DNA from: Nitrososphaerota archaeon
Lineage (GTDB): Archaea > Thermoproteota > Nitrososphaeria > Nitrososphaerales > UBA183
Direction: 5' to 3'
Length of the DNA stretch: 39,469 nucleotides
Assembly (NCBI GenBank): GCA_027886865.1
Contig: JAPCJR010000019.1
Location: 1-39,469, forward strand
Made by a program: the position numbers and the translations under genes
Shown: piece after piece, positions 24,127 to 33,265 of the stretch
Layout of the letters: every line of letters begins with the position of its first letter
How positions within the stretch are numbered: position 1 is the stretch's first letter
Notes under the pieces: model-generated
What the model saw: the letters and a program-made list of their open reading frames with translations, nothing else
The model's database searches: none
Told to the model about the DNA's origin: nothing

Positions 24127-25682
24127 GCAACAGGATGGTCCGCGTCTTCGACACAACACTCCGAGATGGGGAGCAGACACCCGGAGTCTCGCTCACTCCA
24201 AATGAGAAGCTGGAGATAGCGAAGGCTCTCGACCGACTGGGCGTCGATGTGATTGAGGCGGGTTTTCCGATAACCTCGAAGGGAGAGCAGGAAGGTATCC
24301 GCGCGATTTGCAAGGCGGGTCTTCGAGCTGAGGTTTGCGGCCTGGCTCGAGCCGAGAAGGTCGACATTGACACGGCCATCGATTGCGGGATAAACGGGAT
24401 CCATGTCTTCCTCTCCTCCTCAGACATCCACCTGGAGCACCAGTTCCATATCACAAGGAGCCAGATGCTGGAAAAGTCCGCCAGCGCCGTGAAGTATGCG
24501 AAGAGCTTCGGCATCAGGGTGGAGTTCTCGGCCATGGATGCCACGAGGACCGACATCGAATTCTTCAAGCAGGTCGTGAAGGCGGTCTCGGACGCGGGCG
24601 CAGACCGATTCGACATCCCTGACACCGTCGGTATTGCGACGCCTCAGCGGATTGAGGAGTACGTCAAGGCGGCGAGGTCTGTATCCGACATAATGATCAG
24701 CATGCACTGTCACAACGACTACGGGTTGGCTGTTGCGAACAGCTTCGCTGGGGTGATGGCCGGTGCTGATCAGGCCCACGTGACGATCAACGGAATTGGA
24801 GAAAGGTCAGGCAATACCTCGCTGGAGGAATTCGTGATGGGCTGCCGCAATCTCTATGGGCTGCGCACGAACATCAACTATCAGTTGCTCTATGAGACGT
24901 CGCGCTTGGTAAACAAGCTGACGGGCGTGCCCATTCAGCCCAACAAGGCGATAATCGGGGAGAATGCCTTCGGCCACGAGTCCGGCATACACACCCAGGG
25001 AGTGCTTAGCAATCCGTCAACCTACGAACCATTCGACCCCTCCATGGTAGGCAGGACCAGATGGCTACAGGCGGGGAAACACGCCGGCCGCCACGGAGTC
25101 TCAGCGCAGCTTCGAGGAATGGGACTCAAGCCGAAGGAGGAAAGCCTGAGGCTTATCGTTGACAAGGTCAAGGAGATGGGAGACAAGGGCGCGACCGTCA
25201 CCGACTCCGACCTCTACCAGATCGCTGTGCAGATAATGGGCGGAGGCAATGCCGAGAAGAACGAACTGGTCGAGCTTGAAGGCCTAGAAGTTGTGACCGG
25301 GATCAAGAGGCTTCCGACTGCAACGGTGAAACTGCTCGTGAGAGGACATCTCTACGAGGCGACAGAGGTGGGATCGGGCGCGGTGGACGCAGCCGTAAAC
25401 GCCATCCAGAAGATTTTCAGCAATATCGAGACTGTCAGACTGAAGGAATATCGTCTGGAAGCTCTCACGGGCGATTCGGGGGCGGTTGCCGACGTGACCG
25501 TAAAGGTCGAGGATGACAGCGGCAATGAGGCCTCGGGGAGAGGGATGAAGAGGGACATTGTCGTCGCAAGTGTGGAGGCCATAGTGGCGGGAACCAACGC
25601 CCTCCTCGCCAAGAAACTGGAATCCTCGGGGTCCAGGCCTGCCCCAGCGGAGACCGCCGCGGGAGCAATCGAGGGGATATAG
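24123..25682 (+). CDS. leuA: 2-Isopropylmalate synthase family (LeuA; citramalate synthase possible)
   Basis: 519-aa DRE-TIM metallolyase that condenses acetyl-CoA with a 2-oxo acid. The catalytic DTTLRDGEQTPG is at about 10-21, the metal-binding HCHNDYG is in the TIM barrel, and the NGIGERSGNTSLEE and GHESGIHTQGVL blocks follow. The C-terminal regulatory domain (about 390-500) is the LeuA dimer type. Placement directly before leuC, leuD and leuB supports isopropylmalate synthase; a citramalate synthase acting in isoleucine synthesis by the pyruvate route would look very similar, and LeuCDB would serve both. No ilvA is seen in this window. ATGA overlap with ilvN. Confidence 0.9.
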   Translation: MSNRMVRVFDTTLRDGEQTPGVSLTPNEKLEIAKALDRLGVDVIEAGFPITSKGEQEGIRAICKAGLRAEVCGLARAEKVDIDTAIDCGINGIHVFLSSSDIHLEHQFHITRSQMLEKSASAVKYAKSFGIRVEFSAMDATRTDIEFFKQVVKAVSDAGADRFDIPDTVGIATPQRIEEYVKAARSVSDIMISMHCHNDYGLAVANSFAGVMAGADQAHVTINGIGERSGNTSLEEFVMGCRNLYGLRTNINYQLLYETSRLVNKLTGVPIQPNKAIIGENAFGHESGIHTQGVLSNPSTYEPFDPSMVGRTRWLQAGKHAGRHGVSAQLRGMGLKPKEESLRLIVDKVKEMGDKGATVTDSDLYQIAVQIMGGGNAEKNELVELEGLEVVTGIKRLPTATVKLLVRGHLYEATEVGSGAVDAAVNAIQKIFSNIETVRLKEYRLEALTGDSGAVADVTVKVEDDSGNEASGRGMKRDIVVASVEAIVAGTNALLAKKLESSGSRPAPAETAAGAIEGI

Positions 25683-25684
25683 AG

Positions 25685-27001
25685 ATGGGCTCCACGATAA
25701 CTGAGAAGATTGTGTCGCGGGCGGTCGCGAGGAAGGTCAGCGCCGGAGAGTTGATCGACGCGCTACCCGTGGACAAACTCTATTTCAACGAGGTCATTGG
25801 GCCGCCGGCAATCCTTAACTTCCAGAAGGACTTCGCCGACGTGTTCCAGGACGCTGGGAAGCGGATGAAGGTATTCGACCCCATGAGGGTCGCGTTCATG
25901 CCAGACCACACGGTCCCCTCGTGCTCGATAATGGTGAGCAGCGGGATCAAGTTGATGGCCAACTTCGCCAAGGATCAGGGAATCACGATGTACAAGGAGG
26001 GCGACGGCATAGAACACACCATAGCCTCTGAGGAAGGTTTCGTGCTGCCGGGCGAGATAGCGGTTGCCACCGACTCGCACACCTGTACGCAGGGCGCACT
26101 CGGTTCGCTCGCATTCGGAATCGGGACCACCGAAGCGGAGAACCTCCTTGCGACGGGAGAGCTCTACTCCTTCACCGTCCCCGAGACAATCAAGTTCCAG
26201 GTCGATGGGAAGCTGCGGCACGGCGTATACGCGAAGGACCTCGTCCTCCACGTCCTCGGGCTGATGGGCGAAGGCGGTTGCTCCAAGCGCATCGCCGAGT
26301 ATTCGGGCTCGACGTTCGATACCATGGAGATGGACGGCAGGTTCACCGTCTGCAACCTCTCCGTTGAGATGAGCGCGAGGACGGCGATAGTGAACCCGGA
26401 CGCTACGACGATGTCCTACGTAGAAGCGGCCCTCCATGGGCGAGGGGCGACTCTTACGCCGGAGCAGTCGGGTGCCATCGCGAGGAGCGACGGCGACGCT
26501 ACGTACTCGCAGGTCGTAAAGGTAGACGCCTCCAAGGTCGAGCCGACGGTCTCTCTTCCGCATTCACCTGCGAACGCAAAGCCAGTCAGCGAGGTCAGCG
26601 ACCCAATCAACGTGGTATTCCTCGGCTCGTGCGCGAACGCGCGCAGGAGCGACCTGGTGGTCGCGGCGAAGATACTCAAGGGCAGAAAGGTCCATCGCGA
26701 CACGAACCTGGTGGTCATCCCGGCTAGCAGGAAGGTCTACAATTGGGCGATGTCAAATGGTATCCTGAACACGATAGCAGAGAGCGGTGCGAACATCGAA
26801 TCATCAAACTGCGGCCCCTGTTTCGGCAAACACATGGGCATCCTCGCCCCCGGAGACAGGTGCCTCAGTACCAGCAACCGGAATTACAAGGGTAGGATGG
26901 GGTCTCCCGAGGCGTTCATCTATCTAGGGTCGCCCGCGACCGCTGCGGCCACGGCGGTGGAGGGAAGGATTGCCGACCCGCGCAAGTACCTGGGTGAATG
27001 A
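25685..27001 (+). CDS. leuC: 3-Isopropylmalate dehydratase, large subunit
   Basis: Aconitase-family subunit holding the 4Fe-4S cluster, which with LeuD isomerises isopropylmalate (and citramalate derivatives if present). 438 aa. The cluster ligands are Cys 316 in FLGSCANARRSD and Cys 376/379 in SSNCGPCFGKHMG; the DSHT motif is in VATDSHTCTQGALG. The usual GSCTNGR reads GSCANAR here and CLGGHMG reads CFGKHMG, mild deviations that could reflect a divergent clade. ATG start two bases after the leuA stop. Confidence 0.92.
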   Translation: MGSTITEKIVSRAVARKVSAGELIDALPVDKLYFNEVIGPPAILNFQKDFADVFQDAGKRMKVFDPMRVAFMPDHTVPSCSIMVSSGIKLMANFAKDQGITMYKEGDGIEHTIASEEGFVLPGEIAVATDSHTCTQGALGSLAFGIGTTEAENLLATGELYSFTVPETIKFQVDGKLRHGVYAKDLVLHVLGLMGEGGCSKRIAEYSGSTFDTMEMDGRFTVCNLSVEMSARTAIVNPDATTMSYVEAALHGRGATLTPEQSGAIARSDGDATYSQVVKVDASKVEPTVSLPHSPANAKPVSEVSDPINVVFLGSCANARRSDLVVAAKILKGRKVHRDTNLVVIPASRKVYNWAMSNGILNTIAESGANIESSNCGPCFGKHMGILAPGDRCLSTSNRNYKGRMGSPEAFIYLGSPATAAATAVEGRIADPRKYLGE

Positions 27002-27528
27002 ATGATTTGAAACTCAGGGGCAAGGTTGCAAAGAAGTACGGCGACGACATCAATACCGATTACATAATCCCGGCGTATCTGCTGCAGGAGAGCTGGGACA
27101 AGCAGTTCTTCGCCGACCACGCTTTCGAGTATTACGACCCGTCGTTCAAGACGGCGTGCCGCTCGAACAAGGAGAGCATCGTCGTCGCGGCCAACAATTT
27201 CGGCTGCGGCAGTTCGAGGGAGCAGGCCGTCTACGCCGTCAAGTACAACAATGTAGTGGCCGTGGTGGCGCAGTCGTTCCCGGACATATTCTACAGGAAC
27301 TGCCTCAACAACGCCCTCCTCCCGATACAAGTCGGTGACACTAGCAAGATCGAGACCGGCGACGAACTGCTCATAGACCTCGAGTCGCGCATCCTCAAGA
27401 ACCTCACGCGCGGAGAAGAATACGCGATAGCGGCGACCGACTCGGCCATCGACCAAATGAAGAAGGGCGGGTTCCTCGGCCACGTCAGGGAGCGGCTCAG
27501 AGAGCAGCTCACCACTCAGACCAGGTAG
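26998..27528 (+). CDS. leuD: 3-Isopropylmalate dehydratase, small subunit
   Basis: 176-aa swivelling domain partner of LeuC. It opens with KLRGKVAKKYGDDINTDYIIPAYLL and carries the NNFGCGSSREQAVYAVK substrate-binding motif, followed by AQSFPDIFYRNCLNNALLPI. ATG overlaps the leuC stop, giving coupled translation. The loop that separates leucine-type from lysine-type dehydratases cannot be assigned by eye. Confidence 0.94.
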   Translation: MNDLKLRGKVAKKYGDDINTDYIIPAYLLQESWDKQFFADHAFEYYDPSFKTACRSNKESIVVAANNFGCGSSREQAVYAVKYNNVVAVVAQSFPDIFYRNCLNNALLPIQVGDTSKIETGDELLIDLESRILKNLTRGEEYAIAATDSAIDQMKKGGFLGHVRERLREQLTTQTR

Positions 27529-27548
27529 GTCTAGGTGACGAAGCCAAT

Positions 27549-28571
27549 TTGACAACATACACTATCGCACTGCTTGAAGGGGACGGGATAGGTCCAGAGA
27601 TCTCGGCCGCATCCATCAAGGTTCTGGAGGCGCTGAAAGGCCGGTTCGGCATCGCCTTCGAGGTCAGAAAGACCCCGGCGGGAGACAGATGCAAGGCCAA
27701 AACAGGAGACGCTCTGCCGGACTCCTCTATCTCGATCATCAAGGACTCGGACGCGGGCTTCAAGGCCCCTGTGGGCGACACAGCGGCGGAGACGATCGTC
27801 CGGCTGAGGCAGATGCTCAACCTCTATGCAAACATCAGGCCGTCGAAGTCGTTACCTCACGTGCCTTCGCTGAAGCCTGGAATCGATTTCGTTATAGTAA
27901 GGGAGAACACCGAGGACCTCTACAAGGGAATGGAGTTCGAGTTCGATGGAGGAGTGATAGCCCTAAAGACGACGACCCGATATGCGTCAGCCAGAATCGC
28001 CGCCTACGCGTTCGAGCTAGCCGAGCAGAGACGGACTAAGGACGTCATCGCGGTGCACAAGTCCAACGTGATGCGGAAGAGCGACGGCCTCTTCTCTCAG
28101 GTCTGTAGAGAGGTCTCCGGACAGCATCCTGGTGTATCGTTCAGCGAGATGCTCGTAGATGCGGCGGCCATGAACCTGATTCGGATGCCCGAGCGATTTG
28201 ACGTCATCGTAACGACCAACATGTATGGCGACATCCTCTCCGACGAGGCGGCACAGCTGGTCGGAGGCCTGGGGGTAGCCCCGTCGGCCAACATCGGGGA
28301 AGACTTCGCGATCTTCGAGCCCGTCCATGGCGCTGCGCCCGACATCGCGGGGAGGGGACAGGCCAACCCGATCGCGATGGTCCTGACGAGTTGTATGATG
28401 CTGGAATGGCTGTCCAAGACGCGCCGAGACGCCACCTGCGCCTTGGCGGCGGCTACGATACGCGAGGCTGTCAACAGGACGCTCGAGTCGGGGATAAAGA
28501 CACCCGACCTCGGCGGCGCCAGCACGACCGTGGAAGTGGGCGCGGTCATCGCGAAGCTAGTCGCCTCGTGA
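27549..28571 (+). CDS. leuB: 3-Isopropylmalate dehydrogenase family
   Basis: 340-aa NAD-dependent beta-decarboxylating dehydrogenase; third leucine-specific step. Substrate loop IRPSKSLPHVPS, then DFVIVRENTEDLYKGMEF, catalytic Lys in VHKSNVMRKSDG, and the metal-binding TTNMYGDILSDEAAQLVGGLG followed by EPVHGAAPDIAGRGQANPIA. The RENTEDLYKG form is shared with homoisocitrate and isocitrate dehydrogenases, so specificity rests on the neighbouring leuACD genes. TTG start 20 bases after the leuD stop. Confidence 0.9.
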   Translation: MTTYTIALLEGDGIGPEISAASIKVLEALKGRFGIAFEVRKTPAGDRCKAKTGDALPDSSISIIKDSDAGFKAPVGDTAAETIVRLRQMLNLYANIRPSKSLPHVPSLKPGIDFVIVRENTEDLYKGMEFEFDGGVIALKTTTRYASARIAAYAFELAEQRRTKDVIAVHKSNVMRKSDGLFSQVCREVSGQHPGVSFSEMLVDAAAMNLIRMPERFDVIVTTNMYGDILSDEAAQLVGGLGVAPSANIGEDFAIFEPVHGAAPDIAGRGQANPIAMVLTSCMMLEWLSKTRRDATCALAAATIREAVNRTLESGIKTPDLGGASTTVEVGAVIAKLVAS

Positions 28572-28578
28572 GCGATGC

Positions 28579-28586
28579 GTAAATAA
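28579..28586 (+). promoter_or_regulatory. TATA box before ilvE
   Basis: GTAAATAA centred near 28583, which would start a transcript at about 28609, 9-12 nt before the ilvE start codon. ilvE may therefore have its own promoter besides read-through from leuB. Confidence 0.45.
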
Positions 28587-28617
28587 CCTCGAGAAATGGA
28601 GAACAACGTGATAGCAA

Positions 28618-29532
28618 TTGGTGCCCACTAAGAGAATCTGGTTCGACGGGAAGTTCGTCAATTGGGACGATGCCAAGATTCACGTACTTACACACGCGCT
28701 TCACTACGGGTATGCCCTCTTCGAGGGTATCCGGTGCAACTCCACCCCCGAAGGCCCTGCGATCTTCAGACTGAATGAGCACATCGATCGGCTCTTCGAC
28801 GGCGCAAGAGTCTACAAGATGCGCCTTCCGTACACGAAGGAGCAGTTGATCGGTGCATGTCTCGACCTCGTGAAAGAGAACGACCTGAAGGAATGCTACG
28901 TGAGACCGATCGTGTTCAGCGCGCAGGGTGAGATGGGAGTCAATCCGCTGAAGAACCCCGTGATGGGCGCCATTGGATGTTGGGAGTGGGGAGCGTATCT
29001 CGGCGAAGAAGGGATGGAGAAGGGAATCCGATGCACGGTCTCAAGTTGGGCGCGAATAGACTCAAGGATTCTCCCACCTCAGGCAAAATGTTCTGCAAAC
29101 TACGCCAACTCCATACTCGCGAAGACCGACGCGTTGGCGGCGGGATACGACGAGGCTATCCTGCTCACGCTCGAGGGCTACGTGGCCGAGGGTTCCGGTG
29201 AGAACATCTTCCGCGTGAAGAACGGCGAGGTCTACACGCCGACCATGGAGTCCGGCATACTCGGAGGCATAACGCGGGCATCGGTGATCCAGATAGCGAG
29301 GGACAACGGCATCGTGGTGCACGAGGAGGACTTCACGAGGGAGGGGCTCTTCACGGCTGACGAACTATTCTTCAGCGGGACGGCAGCCAACGTGACGCCC
29401 ATTCGCGAGGTGGACGGCAGAAGCATAGGCAGCGGCCAGTTCCCCGTGACAAAGAAGATTCAGCAGGTCTACCTCGACGCCATACACGGAAGGGTCGAGA
29501 AGTACAGGCCATGGCTCTCGTATGTCCGCTGA
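28618..29532 (+). CDS. ilvE: Branched-chain amino acid aminotransferase
   Basis: 304-aa PLP enzyme (fold type IV) that transfers amino groups between glutamate and the branched 2-oxo acids, the last step of Val/Leu/Ile synthesis and the first of their breakdown by the nearby dehydrogenase. HALHYGYALFEGIRCN near the N-terminus, the PLP lysine in PQAKCSANYANSILAK, and EGYVAEGSGENIFRVKNGEVYTP. Start is TTG 28618 or the adjacent GTG 28621. It sits between the synthesis operon and lpd, which suits a shared role. Confidence 0.95.
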   Translation: MVPTKRIWFDGKFVNWDDAKIHVLTHALHYGYALFEGIRCNSTPEGPAIFRLNEHIDRLFDGARVYKMRLPYTKEQLIGACLDLVKENDLKECYVRPIVFSAQGEMGVNPLKNPVMGAIGCWEWGAYLGEEGMEKGIRCTVSSWARIDSRILPPQAKCSANYANSILAKTDALAAGYDEAILLTLEGYVAEGSGENIFRVKNGEVYTPTMESGILGGITRASVIQIARDNGIVVHEEDFTREGLFTADELFFSGTAANVTPIREVDGRSIGSGQFPVTKKIQQVYLDAIHGRVEKYRPWLSYVR

Positions 29533-29555
29533 GCTTCGGCCGAGCCTTGAGGAAT

Positions 29556-29563
29556 GTTTAAGG
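29556..29563 (+). promoter_or_regulatory. TATA box of lpd-lipB
   Basis: GTTTAAGG centred 24-25 nt before the ATG at 29584, predicting a leaderless message. An ATG at 29554 overlaps this element and is rejected as the start. Confidence 0.6.
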
Positions 29564-29583
29564 GGATTGCGCGCCTCCGGCCG

Positions 29584-30993
29584 ATGAGTGCCGTGCAGAG
29601 AGAAACTGACCTTGTAGTCATCGGGGGCGGCCCAGGCGGCTATGTTTGCGCGATCCGGGCGTCCCAGCTCGGGGTCAAGACGATCCTCGTCGAGAAGGCC
29701 AGGCTGGGCGGTGAGTGCCTAATCGCGGGCTGCATCCCATCCAAGTCCCTCATCTCGGTGGCAAAGGCATACGACAAGGTGCGGGAGGGAGCAAGGTTCG
29801 GGATCCACGCTACCGGGCTGAGCATCGACGTCGCAGCGCTCCAATCCTGGAAGGCGGGGGTCGTGACGGCTCTGGAGACCGGGGTCGCGACCCTCTTGAG
29901 GGGGAACAAGGTAGAGGTGGTCAAAGGCGTAGCGGAGATGATCGGCCCGAACAGGGTGGCCGTTAGGACCGAGGCGGGGATGGAGGAGATTCAGGCCAAG
30001 AACGTGGTCATTGCAACGGGTTCAAGCTCGATTCAGCTACCCGGCCTCGAGTTCGACGGAAGCCTTGTGGTAAGTTCCAGAGAGGCTCTCGAACTGAAGA
30101 CGCTCCCCAAGAGGATGCTCATAGTCGGAGGAGGTTACATCGGTCTGGAGATTGCCTGCATGTACCAGCGCCTGGGCAGCCAGGTTGTAGTAGTCGAGCT
30201 GATGGACCAGCTCCTGCCGGGGACCGAGCCTGACCTTGTCCGTTACGTCCAGAAGAGCCTGGAGAGGAGGGGTGCGACGATTCACCTAAAGTCGAAGGTG
30301 ACGTCCATCGAGAAACGTCCTGAGGGCGTGAAGGCAAAGGTGGAGACACCGACGGGACAGGTGGAGGTCGAAGCCGACTTACTCCTCGTCAGCGTAGGCA
30401 GGAGGCCCATAACGGCAGGGCTGAGCCTCGAGAAGATCGGCGTAGAGCTCGACGCCAAGGGATTCATCAAGACGGACGCGCGCATGGAGACCAACGTCAA
30501 GGGAGTATACGCCATAGGCGACGTTAGAGGGATGCCGCTGCTCGCGCACAAGGCTCAGAAGGAGGGAATCGTCGCGGCGGAGTCCATCGGAGGCCTTCCA
30601 ACAGTGGCGGACTGGAAGACGATACCGTGGGCGATATTCACAGACCCGGAGATCTCAGGCGTCGGCTTCACCGAGAAGCAGGCGGTTGAGGCGGGGATTC
30701 AGGTCAAAAAGTCTAGGTTCCCGTTCGCCGCTCTTGGACGGGCGATCGCAGCGGGTGAGACGGAGGGGTTCGTGAGGATAATCTCTGACGCGCAAACTCG
30801 CGTGGTCCTCGGTGTCCAGATAGTCGGTCCGGAGGCCTCTGACCTGATAAGCGAAGCAGCGCTCGCTGTGGAGATGGGAGCCACGCTCGAAGACCTGGCC
30901 CTGACGATACATCCGCATCCGACTCTCCCGGAGGCCCTGATGGAGGCAGCTGAATCAGGGGCGGGGCGACCCATCCATCAGTTGAGAGCATGA
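29584..30993 (+). CDS. lpd: Dihydrolipoamide dehydrogenase (E3)
   Basis: FAD/NAD disulfide oxidoreductase that reoxidises lipoate on E2; 469 aa from ATG 29584. FAD motif GGGPGGYVCAIRASQLG, redox-active pair in GGECLIAGCIPSKSL, NAD motif IVGGGYIGLEIACMYQRLG, second FAD motif YAIGDVRGMPLLAHKAQKEG, and the C-terminal catalytic HPHPTLPEALMEAA. With the E1 and E2 genes on the opposite strand this completes the branched-chain 2-oxoacid dehydrogenase. Overlaps lipB by an ATGA. Confidence 0.96.
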   Translation: MSAVQRETDLVVIGGGPGGYVCAIRASQLGVKTILVEKARLGGECLIAGCIPSKSLISVAKAYDKVREGARFGIHATGLSIDVAALQSWKAGVVTALETGVATLLRGNKVEVVKGVAEMIGPNRVAVRTEAGMEEIQAKNVVIATGSSSIQLPGLEFDGSLVVSSREALELKTLPKRMLIVGGGYIGLEIACMYQRLGSQVVVVELMDQLLPGTEPDLVRYVQKSLERRGATIHLKSKVTSIEKRPEGVKAKVETPTGQVEVEADLLLVSVGRRPITAGLSLEKIGVELDAKGFIKTDARMETNVKGVYAIGDVRGMPLLAHKAQKEGIVAAESIGGLPTVADWKTIPWAIFTDPEISGVGFTEKQAVEAGIQVKKSRFPFAALGRAIAAGETEGFVRIISDAQTRVVLGVQIVGPEASDLISEAALAVEMGATLEDLALTIHPHPTLPEALMEAAESGAGRPIHQLRA

Positions 30994-31661
30994 GCATAAC
31001 GCTGCTGGACCTCGGACGAAGGCAGTACGCCGAGGTCTGGGACCTCCAGAGGCGGCTGGTCGAGGAGAGGTCTTCGGGGTTAGCCCAGGACACGCTCATA
31101 CTCGTAGAGCACGACCACGTAATCACGCTGGGCAGGAAGACAACCGACGAGAACTTCAGGCCGCAGGACGTCCCGGTCTTCCAGGTAGAGCGCGGAGGCG
31201 ACGCCACGTACCATGGCCCCGGTCAGCTGGTCGGCTACCCAATAATCAAGATGGACCCCCCTGACGTTAGGAGGTTCGTAAGGTCTCTGGAGGAGGTCCT
31301 CATCCGCACAACCAGTTCCTTCTCGATCCCCGCGGAAAGGAAGGAGGGTCACCCCGGCGTCTGGGTGGGTGAGAAGAAGCTCGCTTCCATAGGAGTCGCG
31401 GTGACCAACTGGGTAACCTATCACGGGTTCGCGCTCAACGTCAACACAGACATGAGCTACTTCCACCTGATCAAGCCGTGCGGCCTCGACCCGGAGACGA
31501 TGACATCGATGCGGGTCCTCCTCGGCGGGCCAGTGGAGTTCGAAGCGGTCAAGGTCCAGGTCAAGAGAGATTTCGCCGATGTCTTCGGGGTGGCACTCGT
31601 CGAAGCACAGATACCGGTCAGCGGCACCCTTCGGTCCACTGGCACGGCAAAGATTAAGTAG
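30990..31661 (+). CDS. lipB: Octanoyl transferase
   Basis: 223-aa enzyme that moves octanoyl groups from acyl carrier protein, or another donor, to the lipoyl domain of E2, upstream of LipA. Motifs: VEHDHVITLGRKT, RGGDATYHGPGQLVGYPII (68-86), catalytic Lys 130 in GEKKLASIG and catalytic Cys 164 in IKPCGLDPE. Typical bacterial-type LipB rather than LplA ligase. What acyl carrier an archaeon would use is open. ATGA overlap with lpd. Confidence 0.95.
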   Translation: MSITLLDLGRRQYAEVWDLQRRLVEERSSGLAQDTLILVEHDHVITLGRKTTDENFRPQDVPVFQVERGGDATYHGPGQLVGYPIIKMDPPDVRRFVRSLEEVLIRTTSSFSIPAERKEGHPGVWVGEKKLASIGVAVTNWVTYHGFALNVNTDMSYFHLIKPCGLDPETMTSMRVLLGGPVEFEAVKVQVKRDFADVFGVALVEAQIPVSGTLRSTGTAKIK

Positions 31662-31663
31662 CA

Positions 31664-33262
31664 TTGCGGGTCCAAAAGTTTTCCTTGACCACGCAGGCTC
31701 CTAAGATTACGTACGTAACGCTCTTCGCCGACGAAAGTATCCACCCCAAGTATGAGGCTGCGATAAAGAAGTTCTCCAAGTCGCTGGGCAAGCACTACCA
31801 AATGCACATCGGGGAAGAGAATGTGAGTTCCAAGGACGGTGAGTTCGCAGTGCGGAGTCCGATAGACACTTCGATCGTAGTCGGTTACTTCCCTGTGGGG
31901 GACAAGAGGCACGCCAAGGCGGCTCTCGACGCCGCGAGCAAGGCGTTCCCGGCTTGGAGTTCGACCCCATGGAAACAGCGAGTCAAGATTCTCCTCAAGA
32001 CCGCCGACGTCATGGACGAGAGGAAGTTTGAGATAGCATCAGCGATAACATACGAGGTAGGCAAGATCAGGACAGAGGCTCTCGCCGAGGTCTGGGAGGC
32101 CATCGATGCCATCCGCGTCTTCGCGAATTCCATGGATGAGAACGACGGATACATCAAGAAGATGGGACCGGGAGGACCCGGCGAAGACTGCAGGATGGTG
32201 ATGAAGCCCTATGGCGTCTGGCCCGTGGTCTCTCCGTTCAATTTCCCATTCATGCTGGCAAACGGCATGGCCAGCGGGGCGCTGATAACCGGCAACACCG
32301 TCATCCTCAAGCCGACGAGCGCCGCGCCTCTGACCGGACTCATGCTCTACGACGCGTATCGAGACGGCGGCGTGCCCGCGGGGGCAGTGAATTTCGTGAC
32401 CGGCCCGGGCTCGAACTACGAGAAGGAGTTCACCCGAGACGCGCGCGTCGGCGGCATAGCGTTCACGGGCTCGATGAGCGTGGGCCTCAGGCTCTACCAT
32501 GAGTTCGAGCACAGCCAACCCTGCATCAAGCCGGTGGTGATGGAGTTGGGAAGCAAGAACCCGGTCATCATAACGGCCAAGGCCGATATTGGCAAAGCCG
32601 TAGAGGGCGTCGTAAGAGCTGCGTACGGGTACTCCGGACAGAAATGCAGCGCGGCCTCTCGCGTATACGTGCAGCGCTCTATCAAGAAGGAGTTCCTGCT
32701 CGCTTTGAAGGCACGAGCGAAGAAGATCCAGGTGACCGACCCGCGGACCAGGGATGCGTTCATGGGACCCGTAATCAACGAGGCTGCGGTCGCCACCTTC
32801 AAAGATGCAGTCAAGAGCGCCGAGAAGAAGGGGAAGATCCTCTTCGGCGGTAAGGTTCTCACCAAAGGGCAGTTCGGGAAGGGTTACTATGTCGAGCCAA
32901 CGGCGGCCATCGACCTACCGAGCAAGCATAGGTTGTTCAAAGAGGAACTGTTTGTTCCCTTTATCGTCGTAGACGAGTTCAAGACCCTTGACGAGGCGCT
33001 GAAAAAGGCGAACGACACGAATTACGGTCTGACGGCGGGCATATTCAGCGAGGACCCTGAGGAGGTTCAGAAGTTCCTCGACCAGATCCAGTTCGGCGTA
33101 GTCTATGCCAACAGGAAGGGCGGCGCCACGACGGGCGCATGGCCGGGTGCTCAAACCTTCGTGGGCTGGAACGCCAGCGGCGCCACCGGGAAGGGAATCG
33201 GTGGCCCTAGTTACCTACTCTCATATCTGAGAGAGCAGTCTCAGACCGTGGTCAAGGGGTAA
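31664..33262 (+). CDS. Aldehyde dehydrogenase, glutamate-semialdehyde (P5C) dehydrogenase type
   Basis: 532-aa NAD(P)-dependent aldehyde dehydrogenase. General base Glu in VVMELGSKNPVII, catalytic Cys in AYGYSGQKCSAASRVY, cofactor region WPVVSPFNFPFML and GSMSVGLRL. The C-terminal ANRKGGATTGAWPGAQTFVGWNASGATGKGIGGPSYL resembles PruA/RocA 1-pyrroline-5-carboxylate dehydrogenases, which finish proline breakdown to glutamate; no proline dehydrogenase is in the window, so other semialdehydes are possible. TTG 31664 is 2 bases after the lipB stop; a TATA-like GATTAAGTAG (31652-31661) would better fit a leaderless start at TTG 31685, seven residues in. Confidence 0.85.
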   Translation: MRVQKFSLTTQAPKITYVTLFADESIHPKYEAAIKKFSKSLGKHYQMHIGEENVSSKDGEFAVRSPIDTSIVVGYFPVGDKRHAKAALDAASKAFPAWSSTPWKQRVKILLKTADVMDERKFEIASAITYEVGKIRTEALAEVWEAIDAIRVFANSMDENDGYIKKMGPGGPGEDCRMVMKPYGVWPVVSPFNFPFMLANGMASGALITGNTVILKPTSAAPLTGLMLYDAYRDGGVPAGAVNFVTGPGSNYEKEFTRDARVGGIAFTGSMSVGLRLYHEFEHSQPCIKPVVMELGSKNPVIITAKADIGKAVEGVVRAAYGYSGQKCSAASRVYVQRSIKKEFLLALKARAKKIQVTDPRTRDAFMGPVINEAAVATFKDAVKSAEKKGKILFGGKVLTKGQFGKGYYVEPTAAIDLPSKHRLFKEELFVPFIVVDEFKTLDEALKKANDTNYGLTAGIFSEDPEEVQKFLDQIQFGVVYANRKGGATTGAWPGAQTFVGWNASGATGKGIGGPSYLLSYLREQSQTVVKG

Positions 33263-33265
33263 AGG

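Noticed and set aside
29554..29583. Upstream ATG as the lpd start
   Set aside because: It sits on the TATA box, 30 bases before an ATG that matches both the promoter spacing and the usual N-terminus of the family.
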